From Roseiarcus sp963759955 (GTDB lineage: Bacteria; Pseudomonadota; Alphaproteobacteria; Rhizobiales; Beijerinckiaceae), in assembly GCA_963759955.1 (NCBI GenBank), contig CAVXCA010000104.1, positions 38,546-102,545 on the forward strand: a stretch of 64,000 nucleotides of DNA, given 5' to 3'. Below the pieces are notes generated by a model. That model was given only the letters and a program-made list of their open reading frames with translations. It made no database searches and was not told the origin of the DNA. Below, in pieces: positions 9,841 through 19,041 of this stretch. A program made the translations under genes and the position numbers. The first letter of the stretch is position 1. Each line of letters opens with the position of its first letter.

Positions 9841-10137
9841 TCAGCTCGCCGAGCCGCTTCGGTCCGTTTCCGTTTCCCGCGGCGCGACGCGCGGAAAACG
9901 CGCCATCGCCTTGATGTCGTAGACGCCCGGTCGCGAGGGAAGGAGCCCGGACATGAACGAAGCGCGTGAGGGCGAGCAAAGCTGGCTTGCGCAATAGGCG
10001 CGCTCTAAGACGACGCTGTTTTCCGCAAGGGCTTGGAGATTGGGCGCCTTAACGATCCTGTGGCCGTGTATGGGAAGAAATGCGGGCGCGAGTTGGTCGA
10101 CCATGACCAACCGGATGTTGGGCGGTTTGATGGTCAT
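9841..10137 (-). pseudogene. betC: Truncated choline-sulfatase-like gene (N-terminal fragment)
   Basis: The 98 codons match only the N-terminus of a BetC-type sulfatase. There is the metal-binding start PPNIRLVMVDQLAP, then APNLQALAENSVV, then the sulfatase signature LCSPSRASFM whose Cys would become formylglycine, and SGLLPSRPGVYD. After VYD the similarity stops and a short unrelated tail ends in a stop. Real choline sulfatases are about 500 residues, so no active enzyme is possible. The upstream solute-binding protein gene reads into this fragment in another frame (89-base overlap), suggesting a deletion joined the two. Confidence 0.75.
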
Positions 10138-11233
10138 GCTTGCGATGCTCGTCGCGCGAAGACGGCTCCGCTGATTTGCCGGCGCGCAGGCGCGCCCATT
10201 CGGCCTGCACAGCGCTCGCCATGCGTGCGTCATAGGCGCCTTCGGGCCACAGGCGTTTCAGCATCTCGTTCTGGGCGCCGTCCTGCGCGCCGACGAGGCG
10301 AGCGGCGCGCGCGTCACGCGCGGCGATGTCGGGCCGTAGCAGGAAATCGAGCAGCGCGTAGGCCTCGTCCGGAAGGGGCGCGTCGCGCGGAATCGCAAGA
10401 GCGTCGATCGACAGCGCCCCGCCCTCCCTGGGCAGAGCGAAGCGGATGTTCGCCGGCGCGCCGCCCTCCCGGCTACGCGCGCTGGCGGCGCCCGCTTCGC
10501 CGGCGTCGCCGATGGAAAGGCACGCCGCGCCGCTCGCCAATGCGCCGACGACGTCGGGGGCCGGGAACGCCCTCGCGCTGAGCCGCGCGCGATCGATCAG
10601 CGCGCTCGCGCCCTTTACGCCGGCCGCGCCCATGCGCGCAGGATTGACTCCGAGCGTCTGCCAGGCCGCGACGAACAGCGCGTCGCGGTCGTCGGGCAGC
10701 ACGAGGCCGCAATCGGCCATTTTGCGCGCCTCGGCGGGCGCGAACAGGTTCGCCCACGAGACAGGTGGGCCGCCGAGCCGTTTGGCGGCCTTGTCGGCGT
10801 CATAGAGAAGTCCGGTCGCGAACCAGCCGACGGGAACCGCGTAAGCGCCGCCAGGGTCGTAGGCGGCGAGCTTGGCGGCGGCAAGCGGTTGGATCGCGTG
10901 CGCATCGGGAATGCGCGCCTTGTCGAGCTTTCTCAGAGCGCCCAGAGCGATCTCTCGCGCCAGCGTCGGCCCGGAGAGGACCACCAGATCGTAAGGGCCC
11001 TCGCGCCATTTGTCGGCGACATCGGCCGCTCCGGCATAGGCGTCATAGGCGACCTGGTAGCCGCTCGCGCGTTCGAATTCCTCCAGCGCCTGGGTGTCGA
11101 AATATTCGGCGGGCGCGAGCAGCCGCACGATTTTCGGCTTAGGGGCGGGGGGCGGGATGAACGGTGAGGCGCTCTGGGCGAACGCGCCTTGAGCGAACGC
11201 GATCGCCGCCGCCAGGATAAGCGGCCGGATCAC
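10049..11233 (-). CDS. Periplasmic solute-binding protein (PotD/PotF-like, ABC type)
   Basis: The 394-residue product starts at a GTG that overlaps the stop of the upstream aminotransferase (GTGA), implying translational coupling. A signal peptide (MIRPLILAAAIAFAQGAFA) is followed by IVRLLAPAEYFDTQALEEFE, YDLVVLSGPTLA and AVPVGWFATGLLYD, which resemble polyamine-type binding proteins. No permease or ATPase gene is adjacent, so it is an orphan. The last 30 or so residues overlap the betC fragment and look non-native (basic, His-rich), so the C-terminus was probably altered by the same rearrangement. The ligand is unknown. Confidence 0.75.
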   Translation of the reverse strand: MIRPLILAAAIAFAQGAFAQSASPFIPPPAPKPKIVRLLAPAEYFDTQALEEFERASGYQVAYDAYAGAADVADKWREGPYDLVVLSGPTLAREIALGALRKLDKARIPDAHAIQPLAAAKLAAYDPGGAYAVPVGWFATGLLYDADKAAKRLGGPPVSWANLFAPAEARKMADCGLVLPDDRDALFVAAWQTLGVNPARMGAAGVKGASALIDRARLSARAFPAPDVVGALASGAACLSIGDAGEAGAASARSREGGAPANIRFALPREGGALSIDALAIPRDAPLPDEAYALLDFLLRPDIAARDARAARLVGAQDGAQNEMLKRLWPEGAYDARMASAVQAEWARLRAGKSAEPSSRDEHRKHDHQTAQHPVGHGRPTRARISSHTRPQDR

Positions 11234-12390
11234 GAAACGGGCGCCGGTATAACGACGGCGCTCAGACGATCGAGCGCGCGATCGAGCGTCGCGTCGCGCT
11301 TGGCGAAGCAAAAGCGCACGACCGTTCGAACGGGATTCTCGGCGTAAAACGCCGACACTGGGATCGCCGCGACGCCGTGACGTTCGACCAGCCAGCGGCA
11401 GAACGCGACGTCGTCGTCGCGCCCCAGCGCGGCGATGTCGATGTTGAGAAAGTAAGTTCCCGCGCTGTCCAGCACGTCGAAGCCCCGCGCCTTCAAGCCC
11501 GCGCTGAAGCGGTCGCGGCTGCGCTGGAACGCGGCGCGCGTCTCCGCAAAATAAGCGTCGTCCTTCATCAGCCCGTAGGCGACCGCGGCCTGCAGGTTCG
11601 GCGGCGTGGTGAAGGTGATGAACTGATGGGCCTTGGCGAGGACGCGCAGAATCGGCGGGCTCGCGCAGACGAAGCCGACCTTCCAGCCCGTCAGCGAAAA
11701 AATCTTGCCGGCCGAACCGATCTTGACGGTGCGCTCGCGCATCCCCTCCATTGCGATCAAGGGAATGTGCCGGCGCTCGTCGAAAATCACGTGTTCCCAG
11801 ACTTCGTCGCACAGCGCGACGACGTCGTATTTGACGCAGGCTCTGGCCAGGATTTCCAGCAATTCGCGGCCGTAGACGACGCCGGTCGGGTTGAGCGGAT
11901 TGTTGAACAGGACGACGCGCGTGCGCGGCGAGAACGCCGCTTCGAGATCGGCCTCGTCGAAAGTCCAGAACGGCGGCTTAAGCGTCACGAACTTGGCGAC
12001 GCCGCCGGCGCGCCGCACCAGCGGCAGATAGGCGTCGTACATCGGCTGGAACAACACCACTTCGTCGCCCGGCTCGATCAATGCGAGCAAAGCGCCTGCG
12101 AGCGCCTCCGTCGCGCCGGAGGTCACCATGACCTCATTGGCGGCGTCGAGATCGAGGCCTTGAAAACGCTTGTAGTGGGCGGCGACCGCTTCGCGCAATT
12201 CGGGCAGGCCCAGCATCGGCGGATACTGGTTCCAGCCCTCCAGCACAGCCTCGGCGGCCTTGGCGCGCACGTCGCGGGGGCCGGGGTCGTCCGGGAAGCC
12301 TTGGCCGAGATTAACCGCCTCGCGCTCGCGCGCCAGACGCGACATCGCTTCGAAAACGCTGGTGCCGAGTTCGGCGAAAATCGAATTCAT
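11230..12390 (-). CDS. Class I/II pyridoxal-phosphate aminotransferase
   Basis: The 386-residue fold-type I aminotransferase shows NLGQGFPDDPGP near the N-terminus, the GATEAL loop, NNPLNPTGVVY, CDEVWEHVIFD and the PLP-lysine segment SAGKIFSLTGWKVGF. The pattern is closest to the methionine/kynurenine aminotransferase (YbdL-like) branch, but specificity cannot be read from sequence. The start is at MNSIFAEL; an upstream ATG adding MRRVT is less likely. It overlaps the following binding-protein gene by 4 bases. Confidence 0.88.
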   Translation of the reverse strand: MNSIFAELGTSVFEAMSRLAREREAVNLGQGFPDDPGPRDVRAKAAEAVLEGWNQYPPMLGLPELREAVAAHYKRFQGLDLDAANEVMVTSGATEALAGALLALIEPGDEVVLFQPMYDAYLPLVRRAGGVAKFVTLKPPFWTFDEADLEAAFSPRTRVVLFNNPLNPTGVVYGRELLEILARACVKYDVVALCDEVWEHVIFDERRHIPLIAMEGMRERTVKIGSAGKIFSLTGWKVGFVCASPPILRVLAKAHQFITFTTPPNLQAAVAYGLMKDDAYFAETRAAFQRSRDRFSAGLKARGFDVLDSAGTYFLNIDIAALGRDDDVAFCRWLVERHGVAAIPVSAFYAENPVRTVVRFCFAKRDATLDRALDRLSAVVIPAPVS

Positions 12391-12476
12391 CGTGACCCTT
12401 CGCATGCCGTGCGCGGCTTCGTTCTAGCATCGGCTTCGCCAGGCGGGAAAGCGCGCGTTGCGTCGCGGCGCGGCGC

Positions 12477-13058
12477 GTGACACCAAGAGGGATGGATCCG
12501 TTCGTCGCCCCTGCGGTCGAATGCCGCGCCGCGCTGGTTCTCGGCGGCGCGCGTTCGGGGAAAAGCCGCTACGCGCTGGCGCTCGCCGAGGCGAGCGCGC
12601 CGGAGCGGCTTTATGTCGCTACGGCGGCGGCCGGGGACGCGGAAATGGCGGCGCGGATCGCCCGCCATCGCGCCGAGCGCGGAACCGCCTGGCGGACGCT
12701 GGAGGAGCCTCTGGAACTGGCCGCCGCGCTACGTGCCGAGGCGCGAGAAGGACTAGTGATTCTTGTTGATTGTGTCACCCTGTGGCTCAGCAACGTTCTG
12801 CTCGCCAACCGCGATCCCGCCAAGGAACTCACTGATTTAATTGAGACAATCGCGACGCTCAAAGGGCCGACGGTGTTCGTTTCCAATGAGGTTGGGGCGG
12901 GCGTCGTGCCCGTCACCGAGCTCGGACGGACGTTCCGCGATTGGCAGGGCCGGGCGAATCAGGAACTGGCGCGCGGCTGCGGCGCCGTGGCCTGGGTCGC
13001 CGCTGGCCTGCCGGTCTTGCTCAAACCGGCACCGCGCCCAAATTTGCGGCTGCGCTAA
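12477..13058 (+). CDS. cobU: Bifunctional adenosylcobinamide kinase / adenosylcobinamide-phosphate guanylyltransferase
   Basis: The 193-residue protein (CobU in enterics, CobP in rhizobia) works late in cobalamin assembly and in cobinamide salvage. The Walker A motif GGARSGKS is near the N-terminus, ARIARHRAERGTAW carries the histidine guanylylated in the family, and VDCVTLWLSN and FVSNEVGAGVVP are further family blocks. The GTG at 12477 and the ATG at 12492 are both possible starts; neither has a well-spaced ribosome site. It stands alone without other cob genes, which fits a salvage role or a scattered pathway. Confidence 0.9.
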   Translation: MTPRGMDPFVAPAVECRAALVLGGARSGKSRYALALAEASAPERLYVATAAAGDAEMAARIARHRAERGTAWRTLEEPLELAAALRAEAREGLVILVDCVTLWLSNVLLANRDPAKELTDLIETIATLKGPTVFVSNEVGAGVVPVTELGRTFRDWQGRANQELARGCGAVAWVAAGLPVLLKPAPRPNLRLR

Positions 13059-13118
13059 TCCGCCAAAACCTGCGAAAACTCTAGCGACTCAACATTAGCC
13101 TGCGCTAGCATCCCCACT

Positions 13119-13874
13119 ATGCTGCGCCTCTTTGAACGCCGAACGCCAGCCGCTCCCGTCGCGCATATCGAAGTTGCGCACGCTGGGGAGGTGTTTCGCG
13201 TCGCCTTGAAGCGAATGTCGACTTCGCAGCAATTCACTTTGCGCGTGCGCGCCGCCACCCGCGACGTGTTGTTGACGATGCCCCCATACAGCTCGCTCAA
13301 GTCGGCGCGCGAATTCGCCGAGCGCTATGCAGCGTGGATCGGCGCGCGTCTGGCGCGGCTGCCGCAGCCCGTCGCTTTTGCGCCCTCCGCGGTGCTGCCG
13401 TTGCGTGGCGTCAATCACACCATCGTCCACCGTCCCGGCGAGCGCGGCGTCGTGTGGACGGAAAAGAGCGCGCGCGGCCCGCTGATCTGCGTGACCGGCG
13501 AGAAGCCGCATATTGCGCGCCGCGTCGCCGATTTCCTCAAGCGCGAGGCGCGCAAGGACATCGAGACGGCGGTGACGCGTCACGCCAAGCGGCTCGGCGT
13601 CGCGCCGCGCCGCGTCACCTTGCGCGACACCGCGAGCCGCTGGGGCTCGTGTTCCTCGACGGGCGGGCTGAATTTTTCTTGGCGGCTGATTCTCGCGCCG
13701 CCGGAGATTCTCAATTATCTCGCCGCGCACGAGGTCGCGCACATCCTCCACATGGACCATTCGCCGACGTTCTGGAAAGTGACGCGTCGTCTGTTCCCCG
13801 AGACCGAGCGCGCCGAGGCGTGGTTGAAGGTCCACGGCGCCGGTCTGCATCGCTTCGGCGCGAGCACGGATTGA
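13119..13874 (+). CDS. YgjP/SprT-like zinc metallopeptidase (DUF45)
   Basis: This 251-residue protein contains the HExxH zinc motif in AAHEVAHILHMDHSPTFWKV near residue 205. It is preceded by the family-specific SRWGSCSSTGGLNFSWRLILAPP block. The N-terminal half is the usual beta-rich YgjP region. The family is widespread in proteobacteria, and its substrate is not known to me. The start is the ATG giving MLRLFERR. Confidence 0.9.
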   Translation: MLRLFERRTPAAPVAHIEVAHAGEVFRVALKRMSTSQQFTLRVRAATRDVLLTMPPYSSLKSAREFAERYAAWIGARLARLPQPVAFAPSAVLPLRGVNHTIVHRPGERGVVWTEKSARGPLICVTGEKPHIARRVADFLKREARKDIETAVTRHAKRLGVAPRRVTLRDTASRWGSCSSTGGLNFSWRLILAPPEILNYLAAHEVAHILHMDHSPTFWKVTRRLFPETERAEAWLKVHGAGLHRFGASTD

Positions 13875-13881
13875 GACCGCC

Positions 13882-14664
13882 TTACGCGAGAGCGTCGATC
13901 GCTTCGAGCAGCAGGGCGAGATCCTGCGGTCGCGACAGCCGATGATCGCCGTCCTTGATCAAAGTGAGCGTCACGGGATCGCCCGCCATGTGCTCGATGA
14001 GGGTCAACGCATGGCGGTAGGGAACATCTTCGTCGCGCATGCCTTGCAGAATCCGCACGGGACAAAAGCTGCGCACGGTTTGACCGAGCAACAGATGCCG
14101 ACGCCCGTCCTCGACGAGATCGCGGGTGATGCGGTAGGGCTCCTCGGAATAAGCCGAAGGGCGCTCCCAGAAGCCCTCCTCGATGATCGCGCGCCGTTCT
14201 GCTTCGCTCGCGCGCGCCCACATCAGCGCCTCGGTGAAATCGACCGCCGGCGCGATGAGGACCATGCCGGCGAGGCGCGCCGTCTCTGCCGCGGCGGCGA
14301 GCGCGCGCGCGACGAGAAGCGCGATATAGCCGCCCATCGACGACCCCACCAGGATTTGCCGACCGCTCGTCTCGGCGCGGATCACGGCGAGGCTTTCCTC
14401 GAGCCAGCGCGAAACGGTCCCCTCGTCGAACCTGCCGCCCGATGCGCCGTGGCCCGAATAGTCGAAACGCAACAGCGCCTGGCCGCGCTCGGCGCAATGT
14501 TCGTCGAGCGCGGACGCCTTGGTCGAACTCATGTCCGACTTGAATCCGCAAAACCAGACGACGCCCGGCAGGCCCTCGCGCACTGGCGCGCGACGGCGAA
14601 AGGCGATAGGGCGACGCTGCGGCCCCTCGCCGACACTCAAGAATTGCGGTTCGTCTTGGTTCAC
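13882..14664 (-). CDS. Alpha/beta hydrolase
   Basis: The 260-residue serine hydrolase has the oxyanion region VWFCGFKSDM, the lid-proximal LRFDYSGHGASGG, the nucleophile elbow VGSSMGGYIAL (Ser about residue 102), an Asp region MRDEDVPY and the catalytic His in KDGDHRLSRPQD. The GxSxGG elbow and DYSGHGxSGG resemble ABHD10-like (de)palmitoylase/esterase proteins. The start is a GTG. It converges with the metallopeptidase (8-base gap). Confidence 0.88.
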   Translation of the reverse strand: MNQDEPQFLSVGEGPQRRPIAFRRRAPVREGLPGVVWFCGFKSDMSSTKASALDEHCAERGQALLRFDYSGHGASGGRFDEGTVSRWLEESLAVIRAETSGRQILVGSSMGGYIALLVARALAAAAETARLAGMVLIAPAVDFTEALMWARASEAERRAIIEEGFWERPSAYSEEPYRITRDLVEDGRRHLLLGQTVRSFCPVRILQGMRDEDVPYRHALTLIEHMAGDPVTLTLIKDGDHRLSRPQDLALLLEAIDALA

Positions 14665-14792
14665 GCTTCGATCGTCCCCATGATTCGTCGGCGCCTAGCC
14701 GCCCACGGCTTGGCCGAGCGCGCTGCGCTCGTCAATGCCGGCGCGCGTGCGCCTGCCGCGGCGGGCCGATTCCCGCGACGGCGGGTGGCGGC

Positions 14793-16004
14793 GTGAGCGC
14801 CGAGACCCTCGCCCCCTTCGGCCGCGCCGAGCGCGCCTCGCTCGCCGGCCGCACGATCCTGCAGATCATTCCGCGGCTCGACGCGGGCGGCGCCGAGCGC
14901 ACCACCATCGACGTCGCGGCCGCTCTGGTGCAGGCTGGCGCGCGCGCGCTGGTGGCCTCCGAAGGCGGACGGTTGGCGAGTGAGCTGCAAGCGGTCGGCG
15001 GTCTGCTGACGCCGTTTCCGGCCGCGACCAAGAATCCGCTGGCGATGGCGCTGAACGTGCCGCGCTTGGCCCGGCTGATCGTCGAGGAGGGCGTCGATCT
15101 CGTTCACGCCCGTTCGCGCGCGCCGGCCTGGGTCGCGCTCGGCGCGTGCCGCAGGGCAGGGCGGCCGTTCGTCACCACCTATCACGGCGCCTACAGCGGA
15201 CGCTCCGGGCTCAAGCTGCTCTACAATTCGGTGATGGCGCGCGGCGACTTCGTGATCGCCAATTCGCAGTACACCGCCGATGAAATCGCGCGACTCTATC
15301 CGTTCGCCCGCGGGCGCCTGCGCGTCATCCCGCGCGGCACGGACCTGGCGCGTTTCGCGCCGGGCGCGGTCGAGCCGGCGCGGGTGGCGCGGCTGCGCGA
15401 GGCCTGGGGCGTCGCGCCGCACGAGCGCGTGGTGCTCGTCGCCGCGCGCCTGACGCAATGGAAGGGCCACAAGGTGCTGATCGAGGCGGCGCGCCTGCTC
15501 AAGGAGCGCGGGCTCGAAGAAGTCCGCTTCATCCTCGCCGGCGACCCGCAAGGGCGGGAGGCCTATGCGCGCGAGCTCGATGCGCTGATCGAAAACGCGG
15601 GGCTGACCGGCGTCGTCTCGAGGGTCGGCCATTGCGTCGATATGCCCGCGGCGCTGATCGCCGCGAGCGTGGTCGCCGTGCCCTCGACGGCGCCGGAAGC
15701 GTTCGGACGCAGCGCGGTCGAAGCGCAGGCGACGGGTGCGATGGCCGTCGTCTCCGATTCCGGCGCGGCGTCGGAAACCGTGCTCGCGCCGCCGCAGACG
15801 CCGGCGTCGCAGCGCACCGGCTGGCGCGCCCCGCCCGGCGACGCGCGCGCGCTCGCCGACGCGCTGCAAAGCGCGCTGAGCCTCGGCGCCTCGGCGCGCG
15901 AAGCGCTCGCCCAGCGCGCGCGCGCCCATGTCGAGCGCCATTTCTCGCTGGAGAAAATGACCGGCGACACACTGGCGGTCTATCTCTCGGCGCTCGGCGG
16001 CTAG
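14793..16004 (+). CDS. Glycosyltransferase family 4/1
   Basis: The 403-residue GT-B fold enzyme shows LQIIPRLDAGGAERTTIDVA at the acceptor domain, HARSRAPAWVAL, TTYHGAYSG and PRGTDLARFAPG. The nucleotide-sugar-binding block EAFGRSAVEAQATGAMAVVS with its conserved Glu residues follows. It uses a GTG start. It probably adds a sugar to lipopolysaccharide or exopolysaccharide at the inner membrane. No other polysaccharide genes flank it, so the product is unknown. Confidence 0.88.
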   Translation: MSAETLAPFGRAERASLAGRTILQIIPRLDAGGAERTTIDVAAALVQAGARALVASEGGRLASELQAVGGLLTPFPAATKNPLAMALNVPRLARLIVEEGVDLVHARSRAPAWVALGACRRAGRPFVTTYHGAYSGRSGLKLLYNSVMARGDFVIANSQYTADEIARLYPFARGRLRVIPRGTDLARFAPGAVEPARVARLREAWGVAPHERVVLVAARLTQWKGHKVLIEAARLLKERGLEEVRFILAGDPQGREAYARELDALIENAGLTGVVSRVGHCVDMPAALIAASVVAVPSTAPEAFGRSAVEAQATGAMAVVSDSGAASETVLAPPQTPASQRTGWRAPPGDARALADALQSALSLGASAREALAQRARAHVERHFSLEKMTGDTLAVYLSALGG

Positions 16005-16019
16005 TGCGCCCGCCGCGCG

Positions 16020-16922
16020 CTATTTGATGAACGTGCCGTCGCGCAGATCCGTCAGCGCCTGACGGATTTCGGCTTGGGTGTTCATCACGATCGGCCCGTG
16101 CCAGGCGATCGGCTCGCGCAACGGGCGGCCGGAGACGAGCAGGAAGCGGATTCCCTCCTCGCCCGCCTGAACGCTCACTTCGTCGCCCGAGTCGAACACC
16201 ACCAGCGAGCGGTTGCCGACTTTATCGCGCACGATGACCTCTTCGCCGCCGACCAAAGATTCGCGCAACGCGCCGAAAGGCGCCGAGGCGCCGGAAAAGG
16301 AGCCCGAGCCCTCGAAGATGTAGGCGAAGGCCTGGCGATAGGTCTCGACCGGCAGGGTCTTGCGCTTGCCCGCGGGCACGAAGACGTCGAGATAGCGCGG
16401 GTCGGCGGCGACGTCGTCGACCGGGCCCGCCTTGCCCCAGAACTCGCCGCAGATCACGCGCACGCGCGTGCCGTCGTCGTCGACGATTTCGGGGATGTCG
16501 AGGCTCTGCACGTTCTGATAGCGCGGCGCCGTCATCTTCCGGTCCGAGGGCAGGTTGGCCCAGAGTTGGAAGCCGTGCATGCGGCCCAGATTATCGCCCT
16601 TGGGCATTTCCTGATGCAGGATGCCGCTACCCGCGGTCATCCACTGCACGTCGCCGGCGCTGAGAACGCCGGTGTTGCCGAGGCTGTCGCCGTGCGCGAC
16701 GGAGCCGGCGAGCACGTAGGTGATCGTTTCGATGCCGCGATGGGGATGCCAGGGAAAGCCGGCCATGTAATCGCTGGGATGATCGCCGCGGAAATCGTCC
16801 ATCATCAGGAACGGATCGAAATCGGAGGTGTCGCCGAAGCCGAACGCGCGCCGCAGCCTGACGCCGGCGCCTTCCAGGGTGGGCTTCGATTGGGAAACGC
16901 GCTTGACGGGGCGGATGGACAT
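16020..16922 (-). CDS. Pirin family protein
   Basis: The 300-residue bicupin has metal-binding pirin signatures: FPWHPHRGIETITYVLAGSV (His pair), then GSGILHQEMP (His and Glu). A C-terminal pirin domain contains the GRPLREPIAWHGPIVMNT block. Bacterial pirins bind iron, and some act as quercetinases or redox sensors; the role here is not evident. The start is at MSIRPVKRV; an upstream in-frame Met is not conserved. Confidence 0.92.
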   Translation of the reverse strand: MSIRPVKRVSQSKPTLEGAGVRLRRAFGFGDTSDFDPFLMMDDFRGDHPSDYMAGFPWHPHRGIETITYVLAGSVAHGDSLGNTGVLSAGDVQWMTAGSGILHQEMPKGDNLGRMHGFQLWANLPSDRKMTAPRYQNVQSLDIPEIVDDDGTRVRVICGEFWGKAGPVDDVAADPRYLDVFVPAGKRKTLPVETYRQAFAYIFEGSGSFSGASAPFGALRESLVGGEEVIVRDKVGNRSLVVFDSGDEVSVQAGEEGIRFLLVSGRPLREPIAWHGPIVMNTQAEIRQALTDLRDGTFIK

Positions 16923-17009
16923 GGAGCGACCTTTCGGGCGTTGCGGAGCGCCCGATTTGGGGATCGGGCGAGCCGAATTCCAGCACGGAAGTTTGCGTCC
17001 TTGCAAATT

Positions 17010-17921
17010 CTAGTTGTGCGCTCCGCTTATATCCAGACGCCCGCCGAGGATTTCCGTCGCCGCGGCGCCGGCGGCGGCGGCGCGCGCAAGGCAATCCTCG
17101 ATCGCCAGGCCTTTCAACCGCGCCGCTAGGAACGCCGCGACGAAGGCGTCGCCGGCGCCGGTGGTGTCGAGCGGCTTTGCCGGGAGCGCGGCGACGCGCC
17201 AGCGGAGTTTGCCCTCGAACGCCTCGCAGCCTGCGGCGCCGCGCTTGACGACGACAAGGGGGTAGTGGGCGTTCAGGCGCGCGCCTTGCTCTTCCGTGTC
17301 GTCGGTTCCCGCGAGCACGGCCGCTTCCTCGGCGTTGGGAAACAGCATCGAAGCGCCGCGCGTCCAAGCGAGGAAATTCGCCGCGCCGACTTCGCGCAGG
17401 AGTTCGGCCGAGGCGGGGTCGACGCCGACGGGCTTGCCAGCCGCGCGGCGCATCACGTCGAGCGCCGCCGCGCGCGGGCTCGGCGCGAAAAAGGAATAGC
17501 CGGAGAGGTGGATGAGCGCCGCGCCGGCGATCAGCGCGTTGGCGACATCGCCGGCTTCGAGCGCGTCGTTGGCGCCGCGATCGGTGAGGAAGCTGCGCTC
17601 GCCCGACGGGTCGACCAACGCGATGAGGCGGCCGGTCTCGTGGGCGCTATCCGCGGCCAGATGCGCGTCGACGCCGGCTCGGCGCAGCAACGCCGTCTCG
17701 CGCTCATGGTCGGCCGCGCCGACGCGAGCGACGAAATCGACCTTCACGCCAAAATGGGCGAGCCACACCGCCTGGTTGGCCGCCGATCCGCCGGGCCGGT
17801 CGACGATCTTCGCGCGCCGATCGGAGCCGACGGCGATCGGTCCTTCGAGACGCGCGATGGTGTCGACCATGACGTCGCCGATGACGAGGACTCGCGGCGC
17901 GCGCGCCGCCGGCGCGCTCAT
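17010..17921 (-). CDS. psuK: PfkB-family carbohydrate kinase, probable pseudouridine kinase
   Basis: This 303-residue ribokinase-fold protein has RPGGSAANQAVWLAHFG near the N-terminus and the PfkB signature PLDTTGAGDAFVAAFLAA with the catalytic Asp at the C-terminus. The gene begins 2 bases after the psuG stop, so the pair is one translational unit. In PsuG/PsuK catabolism the kinase makes pseudouridine 5'-phosphate, which PsuG then splits. The psuK assignment rests mainly on this context; by sequence alone it is a PfkB sugar kinase. Confidence 0.85.
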   Translation of the reverse strand: MSAPAARAPRVLVIGDVMVDTIARLEGPIAVGSDRRAKIVDRPGGSAANQAVWLAHFGVKVDFVARVGAADHERETALLRRAGVDAHLAADSAHETGRLIALVDPSGERSFLTDRGANDALEAGDVANALIAGAALIHLSGYSFFAPSPRAAALDVMRRAAGKPVGVDPASAELLREVGAANFLAWTRGASMLFPNAEEAAVLAGTDDTEEQGARLNAHYPLVVVKRGAAGCEAFEGKLRWRVAALPAKPLDTTGAGDAFVAAFLAARLKGLAIEDCLARAAAAGAAATEILGGRLDISGAHN

Positions 17922-17923
17922 CT

Positions 17924-18841
17924 TTAAAGGCGCGACAGTTCGACCGCGAGTTGCGCCGCGAGAATGGCGTTGCTCTCGACCAGCGCCATGTTGGCCTCGA
18001 GGCTTTGCCCGCCGGTCAATTCGACGATCCGCCCAAGCAGGAACGGGGTGACGTCCTTCTTGGCGACGCCTTGCGCCTTGGCTTCGGCGACCGCCTCGGC
18101 GATGCGCGCCTCGATCGTCTGGGCGTCGAGCGCCTTGTCCTCGGGGATCGGGTTGGCGATCAGCAGGCCGCCGGGGCCGATTTCGCGCTGCAGGCGAACC
18201 ATGCGCGCAAGATCGTGCAGGCCGTCGCAGCGATGATCGAGCTTGACGCCGCTCGAGCGCGCGTAAAACGCGGGGAATTCATCGCAACGAAAGCCGCAGA
18301 TCGCCACGCCCTGGGATTCGAGATACTCGAGGGTCTTATCGATATCGAGGATCGATTTCGCGCCGGCGCAAACGACGGCGACCTTGGTGCGTCCGAGTTC
18401 GACGAGATCGGCGGAAATGTCGAACGTCTCTTCGGCGCCGCGATGCACGCCGCCGATGCCGCCGGTGGCGAAAATCTCGATCCCTGCGAGTTCCGCGAGG
18501 TACATCGTCGCGGCCACCGTCGTTCCCGCCGCGCCGTGGCGCGCGGCGACCGCCGCCAGATCGCGCCGCGACGCCTTGACGACGCCTCCCGAAAGGCGGC
18601 TGAGCGACTCCAGTTCGGCGCGGTCGAGCCCGACCTTGAAACGGCCGCCGATGACGGCGATCGTCGCCGGCGTGGCCCCTTGCGTGCGCACCGCGTCTTC
18701 CAGCATGAGCGCCGTCTTGAAATTCTGGGGATAGGGCATGCCGTGGGTGATGATCGTCGATTCCAGCGCGACAATCGGCCCTTTGCCGGCGAGCGCCTTG
18801 GCGGCGTCGTTCGACAAATCCAACAACGCCTTGGCGGCCAT
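17924..18841 (-). CDS. psuG: Pseudouridine-5'-phosphate glycosidase
   Basis: The 305-residue enzyme reversibly cleaves pseudouridine 5'-phosphate to uracil and ribose 5-phosphate. Family blocks are clear: GPIVALESTIITHGMPYPQN, GGRFKVGL, FATGGIGGVHRGAEETFDIS, AVVCAGAKSILDI and LLIANPIPEDKALD. Length is typical. It is the first gene of the psuG-psuK unit. The pathway recycles modified nucleosides from RNA turnover. An N-terminal start at MAAKALLDLSND is supported by family length. Confidence 0.95.
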   Translation of the reverse strand: MAAKALLDLSNDAAKALAGKGPIVALESTIITHGMPYPQNFKTALMLEDAVRTQGATPATIAVIGGRFKVGLDRAELESLSRLSGGVVKASRRDLAAVAARHGAAGTTVAATMYLAELAGIEIFATGGIGGVHRGAEETFDISADLVELGRTKVAVVCAGAKSILDIDKTLEYLESQGVAICGFRCDEFPAFYARSSGVKLDHRCDGLHDLARMVRLQREIGPGGLLIANPIPEDKALDAQTIEARIAEAVAEAKAQGVAKKDVTPFLLGRIVELTGGQSLEANMALVESNAILAAQLAVELSRL

Positions 18842-19041
18842 GCCTTTCGCCTTCGTTTTGCCGCGCCGAAGCGCGAGGAACGTCCGTCTTGATTACCAGC
18901 ATTCGCACGCCGCGATCAAACGCGCCGGGCGCATCGCGCCTGTGGAGGGGCGCCGGCGTTCGCCCGCTTGCTTTGCGTCAAGCCCTTTACGGGCCGCGTC
19001 GTTGCGTTAAACCTAGGTGCCGAGGACGCCAGAGTCGCGAT

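Noticed and set aside
12477..13058. A cobalamin riboswitch near cobU
   Set aside because: No B12-box-like sequence or leader fold was recognised upstream; the spacer to the divergent gene is short.
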